The notes below the pieces were generated by a model that did no database searches, was not told the origin of the DNA, and saw only the letters and a program-made list of their open reading frames with translations. Both the position numbers and the translations under genes were made by a program. Positions 26,701 to 39,196 of a stretch of 64,000 nucleotides of DNA are shown one piece after another; the first letter of the stretch is position 1; each line of letters opens with the position of its first letter. Source of the stretch: Glycine soja (lineage: Eukaryota; Streptophyta; Magnoliopsida; Fabales; Fabaceae); contig NC_041021.1 in the NCBI RefSeq assembly GCF_004193775.1, positions 37,397,718-37,461,717 on the forward strand, given 5' to 3'.

Positions 26701-29065
26701 AATGGCGGCTGAGCTCATCCTGGCATGACAATATTTGGCAGCTAATATTGATTGGAGTATAGGCAACATAGGGTTAGGAACTCGGGCAAACTTTTCTCTT
26801 CCTTTTTCTAATAAAATTTCCTTGCTAAATGGGTTAGGATTAATGAAGCATAAAGTAAATAATAGTATTTGAAATGTTCTTCCACTTGTATCATGATTTT
26901 TTTTGAAAATTTATTAATTGAAGCTAGGTTAATTTTGTTTTTAACAATTTGGTTAAAACAAAAGATGGAATTGAATTTCAACACCTATTGCTAATGGGAA
27001 CACCAAGAGCTCCTCCCCTTATGAATTTAAAGTATTTTTTTCTAGAATGAGATTTCTAACTCAAATTTCAGATTTTTTAAATAAAAATTTAAATACAAAT
27101 TCAAATTCTTCAATAAAAATTAATTAGTCAACAACACAATTTTCATAATTTGTCATTGCACGTATGTATATCACTCACTTACTTAGCATAAACGTTGCGC
27201 ATGACACGTCCAAATAATAAACAACGGAACCATTAAAATTTAATGCTTGTTCCTATTGGATTAAGACATAAAGTCCTACTAAAAATGAAAACCAAATAAA
27301 CATGTTTCCACTTCTCCCAATTAAAATGTCATTAAGATTTGGTGTCATGATATGGTGAAGTAAACATACGAATGAAAAGCAAATAGGGTGATAAAAATAA
27401 AAGGGGCAAGAGGGACAAGATACGAAGGATATTCAAATGTAATATTGCTTATTAATACGACATGACCAACAAAGAAGATATTATTGATAAATGCGAGATA
27501 ATAGTGGGATTGTCATAAACACAATAGAAAACTAATACTCGAGTTTTAGAAATGCACAAGGACAATGCACGAGTTCACAATAATTGAGCCATTATTACTA
27601 CCTAAAAGTTGCTCTTATATTATAAGAGAATCAGGAATAATTTTCCCTTCTCCTTTTCCTAGTCAGCAGGGTATTATATCTCATATCTAAATGCATGCAT
27701 GTAATAGTATATAGGAGATCAGGTTGCTGTGTGCTTATGGATTACAGTACATAGAACCAAGTTAATTTTTTCATTTAAGAGACTAATAATTTACCACTCG
27801 TTAAAAGTTTAAGTGAGTTAAATGTTTAAAATCGTAAATATATAGTATTTTGCATTAGAATCTTTTCTATTAATTTTATAATTATTTTCTGCTAGCTTAC
27901 AGGTTTGGCTTGTGGTTTTAATTTGTATATTAGATAGCAAATCAAAACTTACTTTGTATCATGCTTCTTCCTTGAGAGACCCAGCAACCAAAAGCATGGT
28001 ACAGAATGAACCACTTAATAATTCGTCTATTTCTGACGGTCGTTATCCAAAAATCAATGGAGATCTCTAAAAAGATAGTGTGGTAGTTTTTGTTGGCTTC
28101 ATTAAGTGGGCATAATAAAACCATTACAAAATACTATATTATATAATAATAATAATAATTTACTTGAATCCCAATCGTTAAATGTAATCACTACAAAATG
28201 AATCTCAATCTTGTATCTAGATGCAGTTTATATCAGATAATTTGAATTAGCATGGTCCCCATTTGATTCCAAGTGCGATCGTACCAGATGTAATAATGCT
28301 TTGTCTAGCCAATGTTCATAAATTCAAACTATAGTTATTAACAATTTAATTATCAAATATTTATTATTATTTCTCTTTCTCATCAATGTCGGTCTGAATT
28401 AACGATAATTTTTTGGAAGCCAATTTCCAAAAAGTGAAAAATTTAAAATAACGTACGTCATAAAAACATGCATACGAATCTATAGGATCTATATAATAGA
28501 TTTGCGCTTTGAAGAAGTTCACAAACGAAATCATTAAGCTGGAGGCCGGATATTTGTTTGTTAACAATGGAAAAAAGAACATATATATGAATGCAAAGAT
28601 AAAAGATTAACAAAAGAAGGGTTTCCACTTTCCAGTGCCATGCATATATAGAGCCAAATCAAAGTTCAACACTTGAAATTTCATATACATTTTCGCAGCT
28701 TCTATACGATAATAATTATTGCTCCCATTACGTGTGATAGATTTGGTGACATACACGTATGAATATATTGTTAATTCAAAATACATAACGTTATCCCTCA
28801 GGATTCAGAGTCATCTTCCAATCAATTATTAGATGGCAGAACTCACTGAATGGCGCTTAGAGTTCATTGGATAAATAAAAAAGAATTTGATAGCCAAGAT
28901 TAAAAAAACCCAAAAATCATACCAAAATCTGATCAAATAAAATATGATCACGTGTTCTTATATTATAATTTTGAACACTAATTTTGTAGAAAAGGACTCA
29001 TGTTTTTCTTCTCAATTAATCTACTCTTTACCCTCTTTCCTATTACATCGTAATTGATATCCATA
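23738..29065. other. Intergenic spacer upstream of the protease gene
   Basis: Contains the divergent promoter side of the protease gene and about 5 kb of AT-rich sequence. Open frames such as 24792-25041 and 25836-26315 (159 codons) show no recognisable domain, biased composition or splice context and are not called. No RNA gene was found. Confidence 0.5.
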
Positions 29066-29469
29066 TACTTCCTCTTTCTTTTTTATCTTTCATTTAAAGT
29101 TATTTTTGTAAAAACTAAAAAATGTAATAAATTTTCTTAATTCCAATAAAATAATCGTAGTATTTTCTATTTTATCTTTTTTCTTCCATCCCACAAGAAA
29201 TACACGTGTAAATTAATTAAATATTAAGAAATAAATAAGAGTATAAAACTTCATATCCCATTGCCCGAAGGCTCTGTTTCCGGATTCGAATCCATGACCA
29301 ACAAGTCACCAAGGCACAACTTTACCGCTGCACCAGGGTTCGCCCTCAAATAAATAAGAGTATAATTAATAAAAAAGTAATTAATATGATATTAAACTTT
29401 ATGAATAACAGATGAATATAAATATATTTTTTTTCAAAAATCCTACTGTTAAAAAGAAACAAATGAAAT
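29066..29469. mobile_element. MITE (Stowaway-like family), interrupted by a SINE
   Basis: It shares an ordered run of phrases with the MITE at 33260-33549: 'aaaaaatgtaataaattttct', 'cctattttatcttttttc'-like, 'taattaaatatta', 'agagtataattaa', 'aaaaagtaattaatatgata' and 'ttaaaaagaaac'. The left end 'cttcctctttcttttttatc' and right end 'gttaaaaagaaac' are loosely inverted. The 5' end is worn. The SINE at 29247-29347 splits it. Confidence 0.7.
29247..29347 (-). mobile_element. Au-like tRNA-derived SINE with an 18-bp target duplication
   Basis: On the minus strand it begins GAGGGCGAACCCTGGTGCAG, with an A box (TGGTGCAGCGG) and a B box (GGATTCGAATCC), the arrangement of the plant Au SINE head. It is exactly bracketed by AAATAAATAAGAGTATAA at 29229-29246 and 29348-29365. 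The body is only about 100 bp, so the element is shorter than the full Au SINE (about 180 bp as I recall) and lacks a clear tail. Confidence 0.85.
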
Positions 29470-30662
29470 ACAATTTATGAGGATGAGATTATTCTACCCA
29501 TTGCAGATATTAATTGTGGGTGTTCATATCATCCTCGGTGCATATTCCTTTAAAAATTATGATTATTTACGTTTTACCTTCACCTTCGTACATTAAAATA
29601 TGCGACAATTAAGTTGCACCATTGTACTTAAAAAAAGATGGTCTGATCCAGTCTTATCCTATATTTATCTAGTCTAGAGTCGAGTTTGGATTCCCAGATT
29701 TGATCCTAAATTTTTTTTTGGCCAAGTAAGGATACAAGCATTTTATAAAACACAACTTGAAGTGGTGTCTAAAAAAATGCTACAAGTTATTAAGAAAATA
29801 TATTTATTAAAGGTCAAACAAATTTATCAATTATTAAAAATAATTTAGAAACTAGCTAAGAAAACTTTACTTTTAATTCAACAAAACTAGCTTATCATTT
29901 TTTAGTTACTAGCTAAGTTTTTAACTTTCAACTAAATTTTAAGCTTTTAGATACTTTTACCCAACATAATCATATAATATAATCAATTTCTATATAATTC
30001 TGGTTGATTTTCTTAATTAAATGTGAAGTTTATATTTGCCTATTCTATAAATCAAGTAACAGTGGAAATGCATGCTCTGATTTCCTAGCGAAGAAAGACA
30101 ACTCCTCGGACTATGGCTGTCATATCTTACAAGCTGCCCCTGGCCCTGCTGATATGTTTTTCTTTGTTACTGACGGATGATTAAGGAATCCATCACGTTA
30201 GAAGCTAATTCTGTGTCTCTGTCCTTAGTTTATTTGAGTGATAAAAAATATCAAGTAACAGTTCTAATAGGTCACTGTTTATAATTTTTGTTTAATATAT
30301 TTGAATTGTGTTTAGAATTATATTACTCGATCATGGATTAAATAATGCCATTTTTTCAATTTTCATTAAGTGATTCCACAAAATATTAAAAATACCAGTT
30401 TATACCCCTAGTAATTTAGCTGCAAGCAGTTGTTAAAAAAATATGATTAAATTTGGTGCCTGAATTTTAATAAATCCAACTACTTGAATTTACTTTTCTC
30501 TATTCATTACTCGAATTCCCCTTTAACTAAAATATCAATTATAAAACTTTAGTCAATGGAAAGGGGCAGGATGAGAGTGGGTTCAATTAGTTGATCCATC
30601 CACTTACAGCTCTCGTTAGTTGCTCCATAACAGACTCCATCAAGGAATGTTGTCAGACACTT
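29470..30662. other. Spacer downstream of the PRMT6-like gene
   Basis: AT-rich with no supported gene; its right end probably includes the 3' UTR of the methyltransferase gene read on the minus strand. Confidence 0.5.
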
Positions 30663-33600
30663 TCACATAACAGACACTTTGACATATGATTGACCTCCTG
30701 TACTGCAAGGTTAGGGAATGTTGTCAGAGTGCAAAAAAATTTACATTAACAAGCACAAGGGTGAAAGGACACTGCTCAGACTCACGCATATACAAGTTCA
30801 ATATTCAGATTCCGGTGATTTTCTTGGCTTTGTGATAATGTCACTTTTCCTTCAATAAGTTGATCTTGTTCCAGTTCTATCGGCTCATAAAAGTATATCA
30901 AGGTCTGCAAAACACAATTATTAAACCAAGAGACCAGAATAATATAAAAAGAAGATGCAACATGGAGCATGTGATAGTATAGACATTCAACATATACCAG
31001 TAATCCAGCACAGTAAATAACCATAATGGATGTCAACCTAGCACAAAGAAAATCAAGACAGAAGGGAAATTATACCAAACATAAGATGCACTCCCCCTCC
31101 AGGTAGAAGACAAATTATGGTTGAATTATCCTTGCACACTCACCCTATGAACCAGATGGTCAGATGACTATATATTATATTCATTACACTATCCATTAAC
31201 TCATCATCCATCACCCATCATTTACCAGAAAGTAACTGGTTTCAGATATCTTATCATACCCATTTGTCTTTAAATATGCTTAAGATAAGAACTGTACAAA
31301 TATTTGAATGTACGCATGAACAATGAAACTAGGCCTGCATATTGGAATTGGAAGTTGAAAATATTTAACGCACCTGTTGCCAATGTGTTGGCAGGGCTTC
31401 AGGTGCAGTGGACAGGAGCAGTGTAGGGTCTCTCAAATCTTGTCTCTGACTACCCACTGGATGATCGTCAACAAGTGAAGTTGATAACTGAAAACTTATT
31501 GGCTCTGGTGATAGCCTAGTAAATTCAACATCAAACCAAAATGCAAAACCATGTAGTGGTGCTGGAAAAAACAGAAAATATGAATCAAGAATTACCAAGA
31601 TATTACAGGCATGAGAAAGTGAAGAAGAATTATTTAGTAAATTGGTAGAGAAACTAAAACAAAAAAATATTTGAAGGCTTTAGAGCCGTGTCGTGAACAA
31701 AAGGAAGTTGCCAAGTGAAGGACCTACTTTAAAGAGAGTGAGCAGTTATTTGATTGAAAAAATCAATTGTCGGATCATGATTAAATGCATACAAATGTTT
31801 AATAAAATATGTAGCTATTTAAATCTCTCAAGTCTCAACCTTTGATTTTCTAATCAATGGGTATAACTTTCACTTTAGTCTCTAAAGGAGTAAAATCAGA
31901 ACAAGGCAATCTGGGTTGGACCCACAGAATTTGAGATGAGCAAGGGGAAGAGGAAAAACTAGCATCATTGATCTGAACAAGGGAGAGGTGGCACGTTAGC
32001 TATAAACAGATATTGTAGCAGCAAGATTCAAAAGGTATATACTAAATACTAAATACATACGCTAGTGAAATGGAAGGGAAAGCAAAAGAAAGTTACCTTT
32101 CACCAATGAATTGAACTTAAACCTTGTTGTTATAGATTCTAGCTCAGGAATGGTAACAGAAGAACAGTTCACACATTTCACCTGTAATGTAAAATATCAA
32201 CTACTTCAAAATGAGAGTGGAGAGAAAATTATATAGAAGAGAAGTAATAAACACAAAGATCAAAAGTATCCTAATTATATGTTGGATTATCCTTTAAGAT
32301 TAGTTTTCCTATTTCCTCATTATCTCTTAGGGCTGGTCACCTTATTTGCTTGACTCATGATTTGTTTCCTATTTAGTTAAGATTAGGATTAGTACAGATA
32401 AGGGTTAGTGCTGTAAGATATACGAAATTATGAATATGTCATCACATTGTAATACATCATAATATTATTCAGTTTCCCTTCTCTTCTTTCTATTGACTAA
32501 AATCCTATGATTTCAACAAGATATCAATACGATACCATCTTTTGTGGCCTGTCATGTCACACTACTCCATTGTTAAGTTCCCTTAACTACTTTATTTTCA
32601 TAATTCTTCATTTGAATTGATTGTCTTAACACCCATGTTTCTTCTCCGGGTTCTGGTTGGTCAACCATTGCCGGGTCCTCCTTTCAACAGTCCTTGGTTA
32701 TGTTCTTCATTCTAGTCATCTCTTTCAACAAATTCATCCATTGCCGTAAAATCTCAAACGTGTCTCAACACCCATGTTTCTCTCTGGATTGAGTTGGTTC
32801 TGATCTCCTCCACCATTCATTTTAGTGGAGTGTTTTATACTCCAGATCCTAAAGAGCGTGTTATTTCAATGGTTTGATGGTAAACAACCTGGTTTAGAGG
32901 CCAGTAACAGATCCAAGACTTACCCCACTAGGAGGGATTAAGATATGAAAACCATTCATGGACCTCCAAATCAGTGATGTTTTTAAATGGGACTGAACAA
33001 GGCACAAGTTCAAAGGTCCAATAGTAATTGAACCTGTGATAAAATCTAGCATAAAATCTTAAAAATTAAGTACAGTGAAATTTCAAATGAGCATAATGCT
33101 ACACCATATTACATATCCTGAGAAATATAAAAAAGCAATAGTGAAAGGCCAAATAAATAATCATTCAGAAAAGGTCACTTGAAATAAAACTAATAAAGGA
33201 TACTCATTATGTCAGAGCTTCAAGGTTTCACATTGGACAATAAGCAAAATATACAAGAACTCCATCCATTCCTTTTTATCTGTCTTCTAAGTTTCTATGC
33301 AGAAACTAGAAACCAAAAAATGCAATAAATTTTGTTGATCCTAATAAAATAGTTGTGGTGTTTCCTATTTTATCCTTTTTCATTTCTACTCTACAATAAA
33401 TGCATATGTATAAAATTAATTAAATATTAACTGGAAAGTAAGGGTATAATTGACAAAAGAGTAATTAATGTTATCTTAAACTTTGAAAACGATACATAAA
33501 TAGAAAAAAAAATTTTCCAAAAAAATCCGACAATTAAAAAAGAACGGAGGTAAGATCATAAAGTAGGCTATACTTGCTAGTTAAACATTTGAGGACCTTT

Positions 33601-36600
33601 GTAGGTTGAGATTGGGTCTTTATTTGGCCAAAAAAAGAAATCGGTCTAGTTAAATTTTTTTCTTAAAAAAAGGTTGAAGCCAATAAGCTGCTGGTTTTGT
33701 TGGTGTTATTAGTTTGGTTAGTTCTTCAACAGTTTTTCACTCCTCTGGTTTTATGGGGTTGAATGGAACAAGATAGACCAGTTCATTGGTTTTCCAGTCA
33801 AACCAGATGATCTGGTTGGGCTTTTCAACCTACCTAAATTAGTGTGAAGACACTGAAGTCAATATAGAACATACTTTCATCTCACTTCAAATGGGATAAA
33901 GTATTAATTTAACCAACCTTTTGATCCTATTTCAGCACTAAATTTCAGATCATACTCACAAGCAGATAATAATGTGTGTATATCCTACGGACTGTGTAGT
34001 GTGTACAGTTCAGCATCTGAAAGTTGAAAACAGAAGTAAAAAATCAATGAATGGAAGTAACATTAGTGGACTCACCACTTGTGGCCATGCCAAAACATTT
34101 TCACTGGTAATTGTCTCCACAGAAGGTCCCACGAATGCACACTGTTTTGCTAATGGTACCATGGCAGACACTGCAACAAAAACTAGGGTATGCTAACTTT
34201 GCCCATGGTATCAATATAGTTCAACTGTATGATTTCATTAGAGAAACAAGTTTAAAAATTAAAAATACAAAAGCAGCAGACAAACAGTTGGTCTATAATA
34301 AATAAATGATATGTTGCAGGACAGATAAGATAATGTAGTACTGATTCCTAAACCAGATTATATTATATTTATAATCATTATAAAGAGCCATTAACAATGA
34401 CAGTAAATAAACAGATCATAGCATGCATTGTATATTTGTACCTCAGTATGAAGCACAATATAAATGTGGACATCAACAAATCTAGCTACAAAGTAGTGTA
34501 CTCACTATTAATTCCATAAACACTTCGCCAGAAGTCAATGCTTTCCCGGTATCTTTTTGCATGTGTAAAAGGAGCCATGTACAACTACAAAAGAGAATAC
34601 TAAGAGATAAGTATTATCTGGTACAAAATATAATGAATTCAGTAACTGATAATTCCTCAATCACATTGAAGTACAGGCTTTATGTTAAATACAATTAACA
34701 AAATTAACTCAAATTAAAAGTAAAAAGATTACACTTTGGCAACCCATTAGTCTGGAAAAACAACCTCAAAGGGTTTTCACTACAAACTATTATAGATAGA
34801 AAATAAATGTACCATTGCCGCCTTTAAAAAAAAAATGTACCGTTGCCTTTGAAGGAAGAACTAGACCTCCAGGTTTGAGCCAGCGATCTCTGGCAGTAAT
34901 AACACTTCCAAGCATACTCTGCAAGTGATAGGCAAGTCTTCAAACCAATATAAATTATAAAGCCAAATGTATTCTGAAAAGCTGGGAAGTGGGAAAGTAA
35001 AGATCAATTTCACCTCAACGAAAAAAAAAGGTCATGCCATTTTCTCACTTTACAATATTTTTATGATAATAATGACATGGAGTTGTCTTTCTGTTAGTTG
35101 GCCCATGAATTCTTCAAGAGAATTCTTTGTTCAATGTTCAATAGGATTTGAGGCTTTCATTGTCTTGATGCTTGGTTTCTACTTTGCTTTAGACAATAGG
35201 ATCCAATTAAAAGTTTACAAGTCCCTTTCAGTTAAAAGTTTGTAAACACAGAACCAAGTTGCAAGTCTTTCTAATTATTTTTTTCTTCCTATTTAGAGAC
35301 AACATTTTTTTTGTTATAATTAATTTGAATATTTAACTGATTTACTCAACATTGAACTATAAAAAATATGTATTTACTCAATCAACCACTAGAATTTCTA
35401 ATAAGCACCTCACATAGAAGCATATAGCCCATCCATTCTGAAATTATAACATCAACCTTTTCACCGATTTCAACATCCTGCAGGCACCATAACTAAGTAA
35501 ATATGTGAAGAACAAAAGAGCCAGTTAATAATATCAAATATACAAATTGATCAGAAAACAATATAAATTGAACAAAAAGCATAGTTGTTGTGGAGAAATT
35601 TGATTAGAGGAAAGAGAAGATACAATAACAGGTGGATGCATCCTATTAACCAGTGAAACAGGGAAACTGTTAGGATCTAATAGCAAGGCATGGGACTTGA
35701 GTTCCACAGTGAAAGTATGACATTCTAGTGTGAAGTTTATAAGGCTTTAGGCTCCCTAATTACAATGGCTAGGTTTTTGTGGTGTGGATCTCTCAAGGTT
35801 CTTATCAATTGGTATCAAAACTTTCCACCCTGTCTCTCAGTGTTCGCCCAAGACTAGTTGAAGGGCTAGTGCACAACCAGCCCCAAAGGCTAGGGAGTAT
35901 GGTGAGATGTTAGAATCCAATTGTAAGGTATAGGACTTGAGCCCCAAATTGGAAGTATGGGATTGTAGTGTGGCCTTAACTCTCTAACTACAACTCTTAG
36001 CTTTTATTAGAAACTCAACATGGTTATCACAAAGTGATCACAAGAACATCTCCTATGCTCACACACCTTGAATATGCAAGGATATTAATGCCCTAAAATC
36101 TCTTATTATTTCTTTCTCTTGAATTTGATCTAGGACTAAATCAACCCCAAAAGCTAGCAAATGAGGTGAGGATTGTCCAAGCCCTTTATAAGCTCTATTT
36201 TGACCATATCTATATTCGATGTAGGATCTCAACAAACCCAGATTTTCACTATGCACAAACGAAACTACCAAAGCTTTCCTAAGTGGACTTGGAATCCCAA
36301 TGCAGATAAATGTTATTGCTCTTGCTGGCTTAAGAGAGCAGTGCTACATACATCTCTGGAACAAGAGCCATGACTCTGTCATGCTCAACCAAATTCTCCT
36401 CTGGGTTCAGGTACAAGCTGCTATAGAGCACCAACCAGCCCAATTTGGCAACGGCAGATGCTGTCCCATCACCTTAATTGCCCCAGGGTCACAAGCTGGC
36501 TCTTAGGTAAGAATTATCCAAACCTTTATAAGCTTTACTTTGGCCGTAATGTAAGATCTCAACACTTTAAATTAATAATCACCTAGCGGCCATTACTATT

Positions 36601-37719
36601 TTCTAGATTCACATGATTGGAGATGTTGGATGAGACTTCATTATGCAATCATTTCAACATTAAAAACTGTAATCTAACTCATTGATTCAAGGGGAAAATA
36701 TCGCGGAATCTAATGTTGGATCACATATCTAAACGATTTGGTCATTCTATTTTTTGAAAACCAAGTCAATATTTAAACGCCGATTAAAAAAAAGTCAATA
36801 TATAAACCATCATAATATAAAATTGAAAGTTATAGTACCTCTTTCAAAGAGTAAAATATATTGGTCAGAGTACCCTACCTCAACTCGTCCGTGCAATACC
36901 GTGATAATGTTCAAAAGATTGTTAGCTTCAACAACACGGATTGTCTGCTTGCAACAAGGAAAAAGTCAATTGAAACCAAGAGCTCAAGCTCTAAAGTGTA
37001 GCACTATAAAGAGCATAATAGATTGATTGATTCCATCACAAATATATTAGCTTGTAGTGCCAAAAGTGTAAGAGAGAAAAAAATCGTGGGCATCCACCTA
37101 ATAGCTCGAACTTTTAGGAGAGTTGCTCTTCAACAAGGTATTACGACCTTTATTACCATGTGGTTAGGAGTTTGATACATGCAGCCCAAAATTTTCAAAA
37201 CATTTAAATTTCAGCACAAGGTATGGTAGACCTGTGCGTTGTTCACACTCTAAGCGTTCTTGCGATAAGGGGCATGTGAGATACAAAACCATTATTTTGC
37301 TTTCACCAACTAGTTTAAATTCTAAAGAGTTGATTTTTTACATTGTACTTACAATGTTCCAAAAAAAACACACAAAAAAAATAAAATCGAGGACCACATT
37401 TCTGTAACGGTAAACAATCAACAACACAAAATAAGCAATGAGAACCATCTTGAACAATTTACCTGCAGGGCAATGTTACTTGCTTCAACTGCATACACCT
37501 GGCATGACAAAACTTCACAATGTCATGCACGCAGGACAACAATTGCAATTTTTAAGAAGTATTAAATCAAAATCATCCAGAGAATTTAAAAATAAATAGG
37601 ATGTGTTGATACAAGAAGAATGGACAGCTCCAGGTTATTTAATTGATAAAAGGGATGTGTTGAATTTAGAGGGAATGGGATGGAATTGTTTTTTCCGCAG
37701 TAGTCTTTACGTAGAAGAT

Positions 37720-37775
<56 letters not shown>

Positions 37776-39196
37776 ATGCTAATCAAATACCCTCAGGGGA
37801 TTAGCTAAGGAATTTAAAGTAGAAATGTTTTTATTGGGAGATAAAAAATTGTGCTGCTCATATTTTTTTTTTTATGCTCTCCTATAATTTATACAATAAA
37901 TACTTTTCCTTTTTAGTTTCTTAACCACTAATGATCTAAGAGAAATGGTTAGCAAGACACATATATATATAGAGAGAGAGTGAGAGAGACTAAGTGGATA
38001 CTATTTCCTAGGCTAAGAATAAGTGCTATTTCCTAGAGAGTAATTCCTATGAACACTAATGCATTTAACATGTGATACATGTCTCTGTTAATACGAAGTA
38101 GCATGGGTCTTACAGAAATAAAAGAGTAAGTAATCACTCACACATGTCAACTAAATGAATGTTGTCAATGTGAAGTGCAAGAACTTACCCGTCTTGCACC
38201 AGCCTGAGCACAAAATATAGCAAGGATGCCAGTGCCGCATCCAACATCAAGTACAACCTGCATGCGGACGAGATAACCCACTAGGGCAAAAAATAGAGCC
38301 AAAAAAATAATAATTTAAAAATCAAGTTCTGAAGTTAGCTTAATTACTTTGTCTCTAATAAAATCCTTATGACGCATTATTGCATTCTTATAAGCATCAG
38401 TCCGCACACGATCCTGTACCATGCAGGGGGGGCAAAAAAGGAAACAGAAGATATAAAAAAAAATGTGATATCAGCATTCCCTCCAACTGAAAAAAAAAAA
38501 CTTGAAAACACTAACATAAATAGAAAGAAGGGCGGGTACTGAATTACTAATCAATAAATCTTCCAAAGGATAAGAAACATTAAAAAAAAGTAATAAAAGA
38601 ATATTTCTTTATTTTTTTTATACTAACTAGTAAATATTAACTTAATATGGATTATTTTTAAAAAATAGTAATTTCTTTTAAAAAATCTCATAAGTTTTTT
38701 AAAAAGTCTAAAACAGAACTATATTAAGCACGCACTAAAATGATAGATAGAATTTTATTTATAATATATAATTTTTTAATTGTGAAAAAATTGGATATCA
38801 TTCGCTCAATGATGTATCGACTATCGAGAACGAATGCAAGAATGAAGAAACCACAAAATCCAGCGTTTCACACTCAAGAATGCATCGAAAATAAAAAAGA
38901 AGCAAAGAAAAAGATAGACAATGAAAGATAAAAGAATTTTTTTTTTGAAGAAACGAGATAGAGAGAAAGAGAACCTTGATCATCTCTTCGTGAACGTCAA
39001 TGTGAGCATACCAGTTGAAATAGAACTGGTCAGAGTCTGTAAGAACAGTCCCACGCGTTGCCACTTGTTGTTGTTCTTCTTGTGGCTGAACCCTAACACC
39101 GGAAGTGGCACATATACCAGAGCTCCGTCGCCTTCTCCGGCGCTCCGGGAGAGGCATTCCGGCTGGCGCGTTAATCTGCTTCTCCGGCTGCTGCAT
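30663..39196 (-). CDS. PRMT6: Type I protein arginine N-methyltransferase, PRMT6-like
   Basis: Transfers methyl groups from S-adenosylmethionine to arginine of histones and other nuclear proteins. Thirteen exons keep frame: 39196-38975, 38413-38348, 38257-38189, 37498-37463, 36944-36879, 35477-35409, 34918-34841, 34584-34506, 34170-34076, 32181-32097, 31561-31374, 30904-30786 and 30702-30663. They give 403 residues; Arabidopsis PRMT6 is about 435. The N-terminus is Gln/Arg-rich. Then come YAHIDVHEEMIK, the SAM-binding motif I VLDVGCGTG (about residue 98), VYAVEAS, the double-E loop SEWMGYMLLCE, WLKPGGLVLPS, and the THW loop LPTHWQQ. In the double-E loop the usual Tyr is Cys. The last exon is only 40 bp: without it the frame stops at 30782, and with it the end reads YATGGQSYVKVSVM, which matches the family's C-terminus. 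No break was found. Introns hold several transposon remnants. Confidence 0.92.
32280..32518 (-). mobile_element. Probable solo/partial LTR in a PRMT6 intron
   Basis: The segment starts TGTTGGATTATCC and ends TTTCAACA, typical copia-type LTR borders. It is followed by 'agatatcaatacg', a worn version of the TGGTATCAGAG primer site. Read that way the element is on the plus strand of the window, opposite to the host gene; the annotated strand only marks the host gene. No second LTR was found nearby. Confidence 0.45.
33260..33549. mobile_element. MITE (Stowaway-like family) in a PRMT6 intron
   Basis: The ends are inverted: CTCCATCCATTCCTTTTTAT on the left and the complement of CCTCCGTTCTTTTTTAATTG on the right. 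The length is about 290 bp and it has no coding. It is related to the element at 29066-29469. The terminal CTCC(A/C)TCC motif is typical of this class in plants; the TA target duplication is not clear. Confidence 0.75.
35668..36029 (+). mobile_element. TRIM-like short LTR element in a PRMT6 intron
   Basis: Two diverged repeats start TGTTAGGATCTAAT (35668) and TGTTAGAATCCAAT (35908) and end near 'ggttcttatca' (35807) and 'ggttatca' (36029). The first is followed by 'attggtatcaaaac', resembling the Met tRNA primer site. A purine-rich stretch lies before the second. The internal part is only about 100 bp, too short for genes. No target duplication is visible, so it is old or rearranged. Confidence 0.6.
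36118..36565 (-). mobile_element. Second degenerate LTR pair in the same PRMT6 intron
   Basis: On the minus strand two segments start TGTTGAGATCCTACATCG (at about 36235) and TGTTGAGATCTTACATTACG (at about 36561). Both continue with 'gcttataaagg(g/t)ttgga(c/t)aat', an LTR-like start and TATA region. The material between them includes about 250 bp of non-coding sequence. Borders are approximate. Confidence 0.5.
37723..37771. repeat. (TA)n microsatellite in a PRMT6 intron
   Basis: An uninterrupted TA tract of about 49 bp between the third and fourth coding exons. Confidence 0.95.

Noticed and set aside
29280..29347. Candidate tRNA gene on the minus strand
   Set aside because: A and B boxes are present but exact target duplications on both sides show a SINE insertion.
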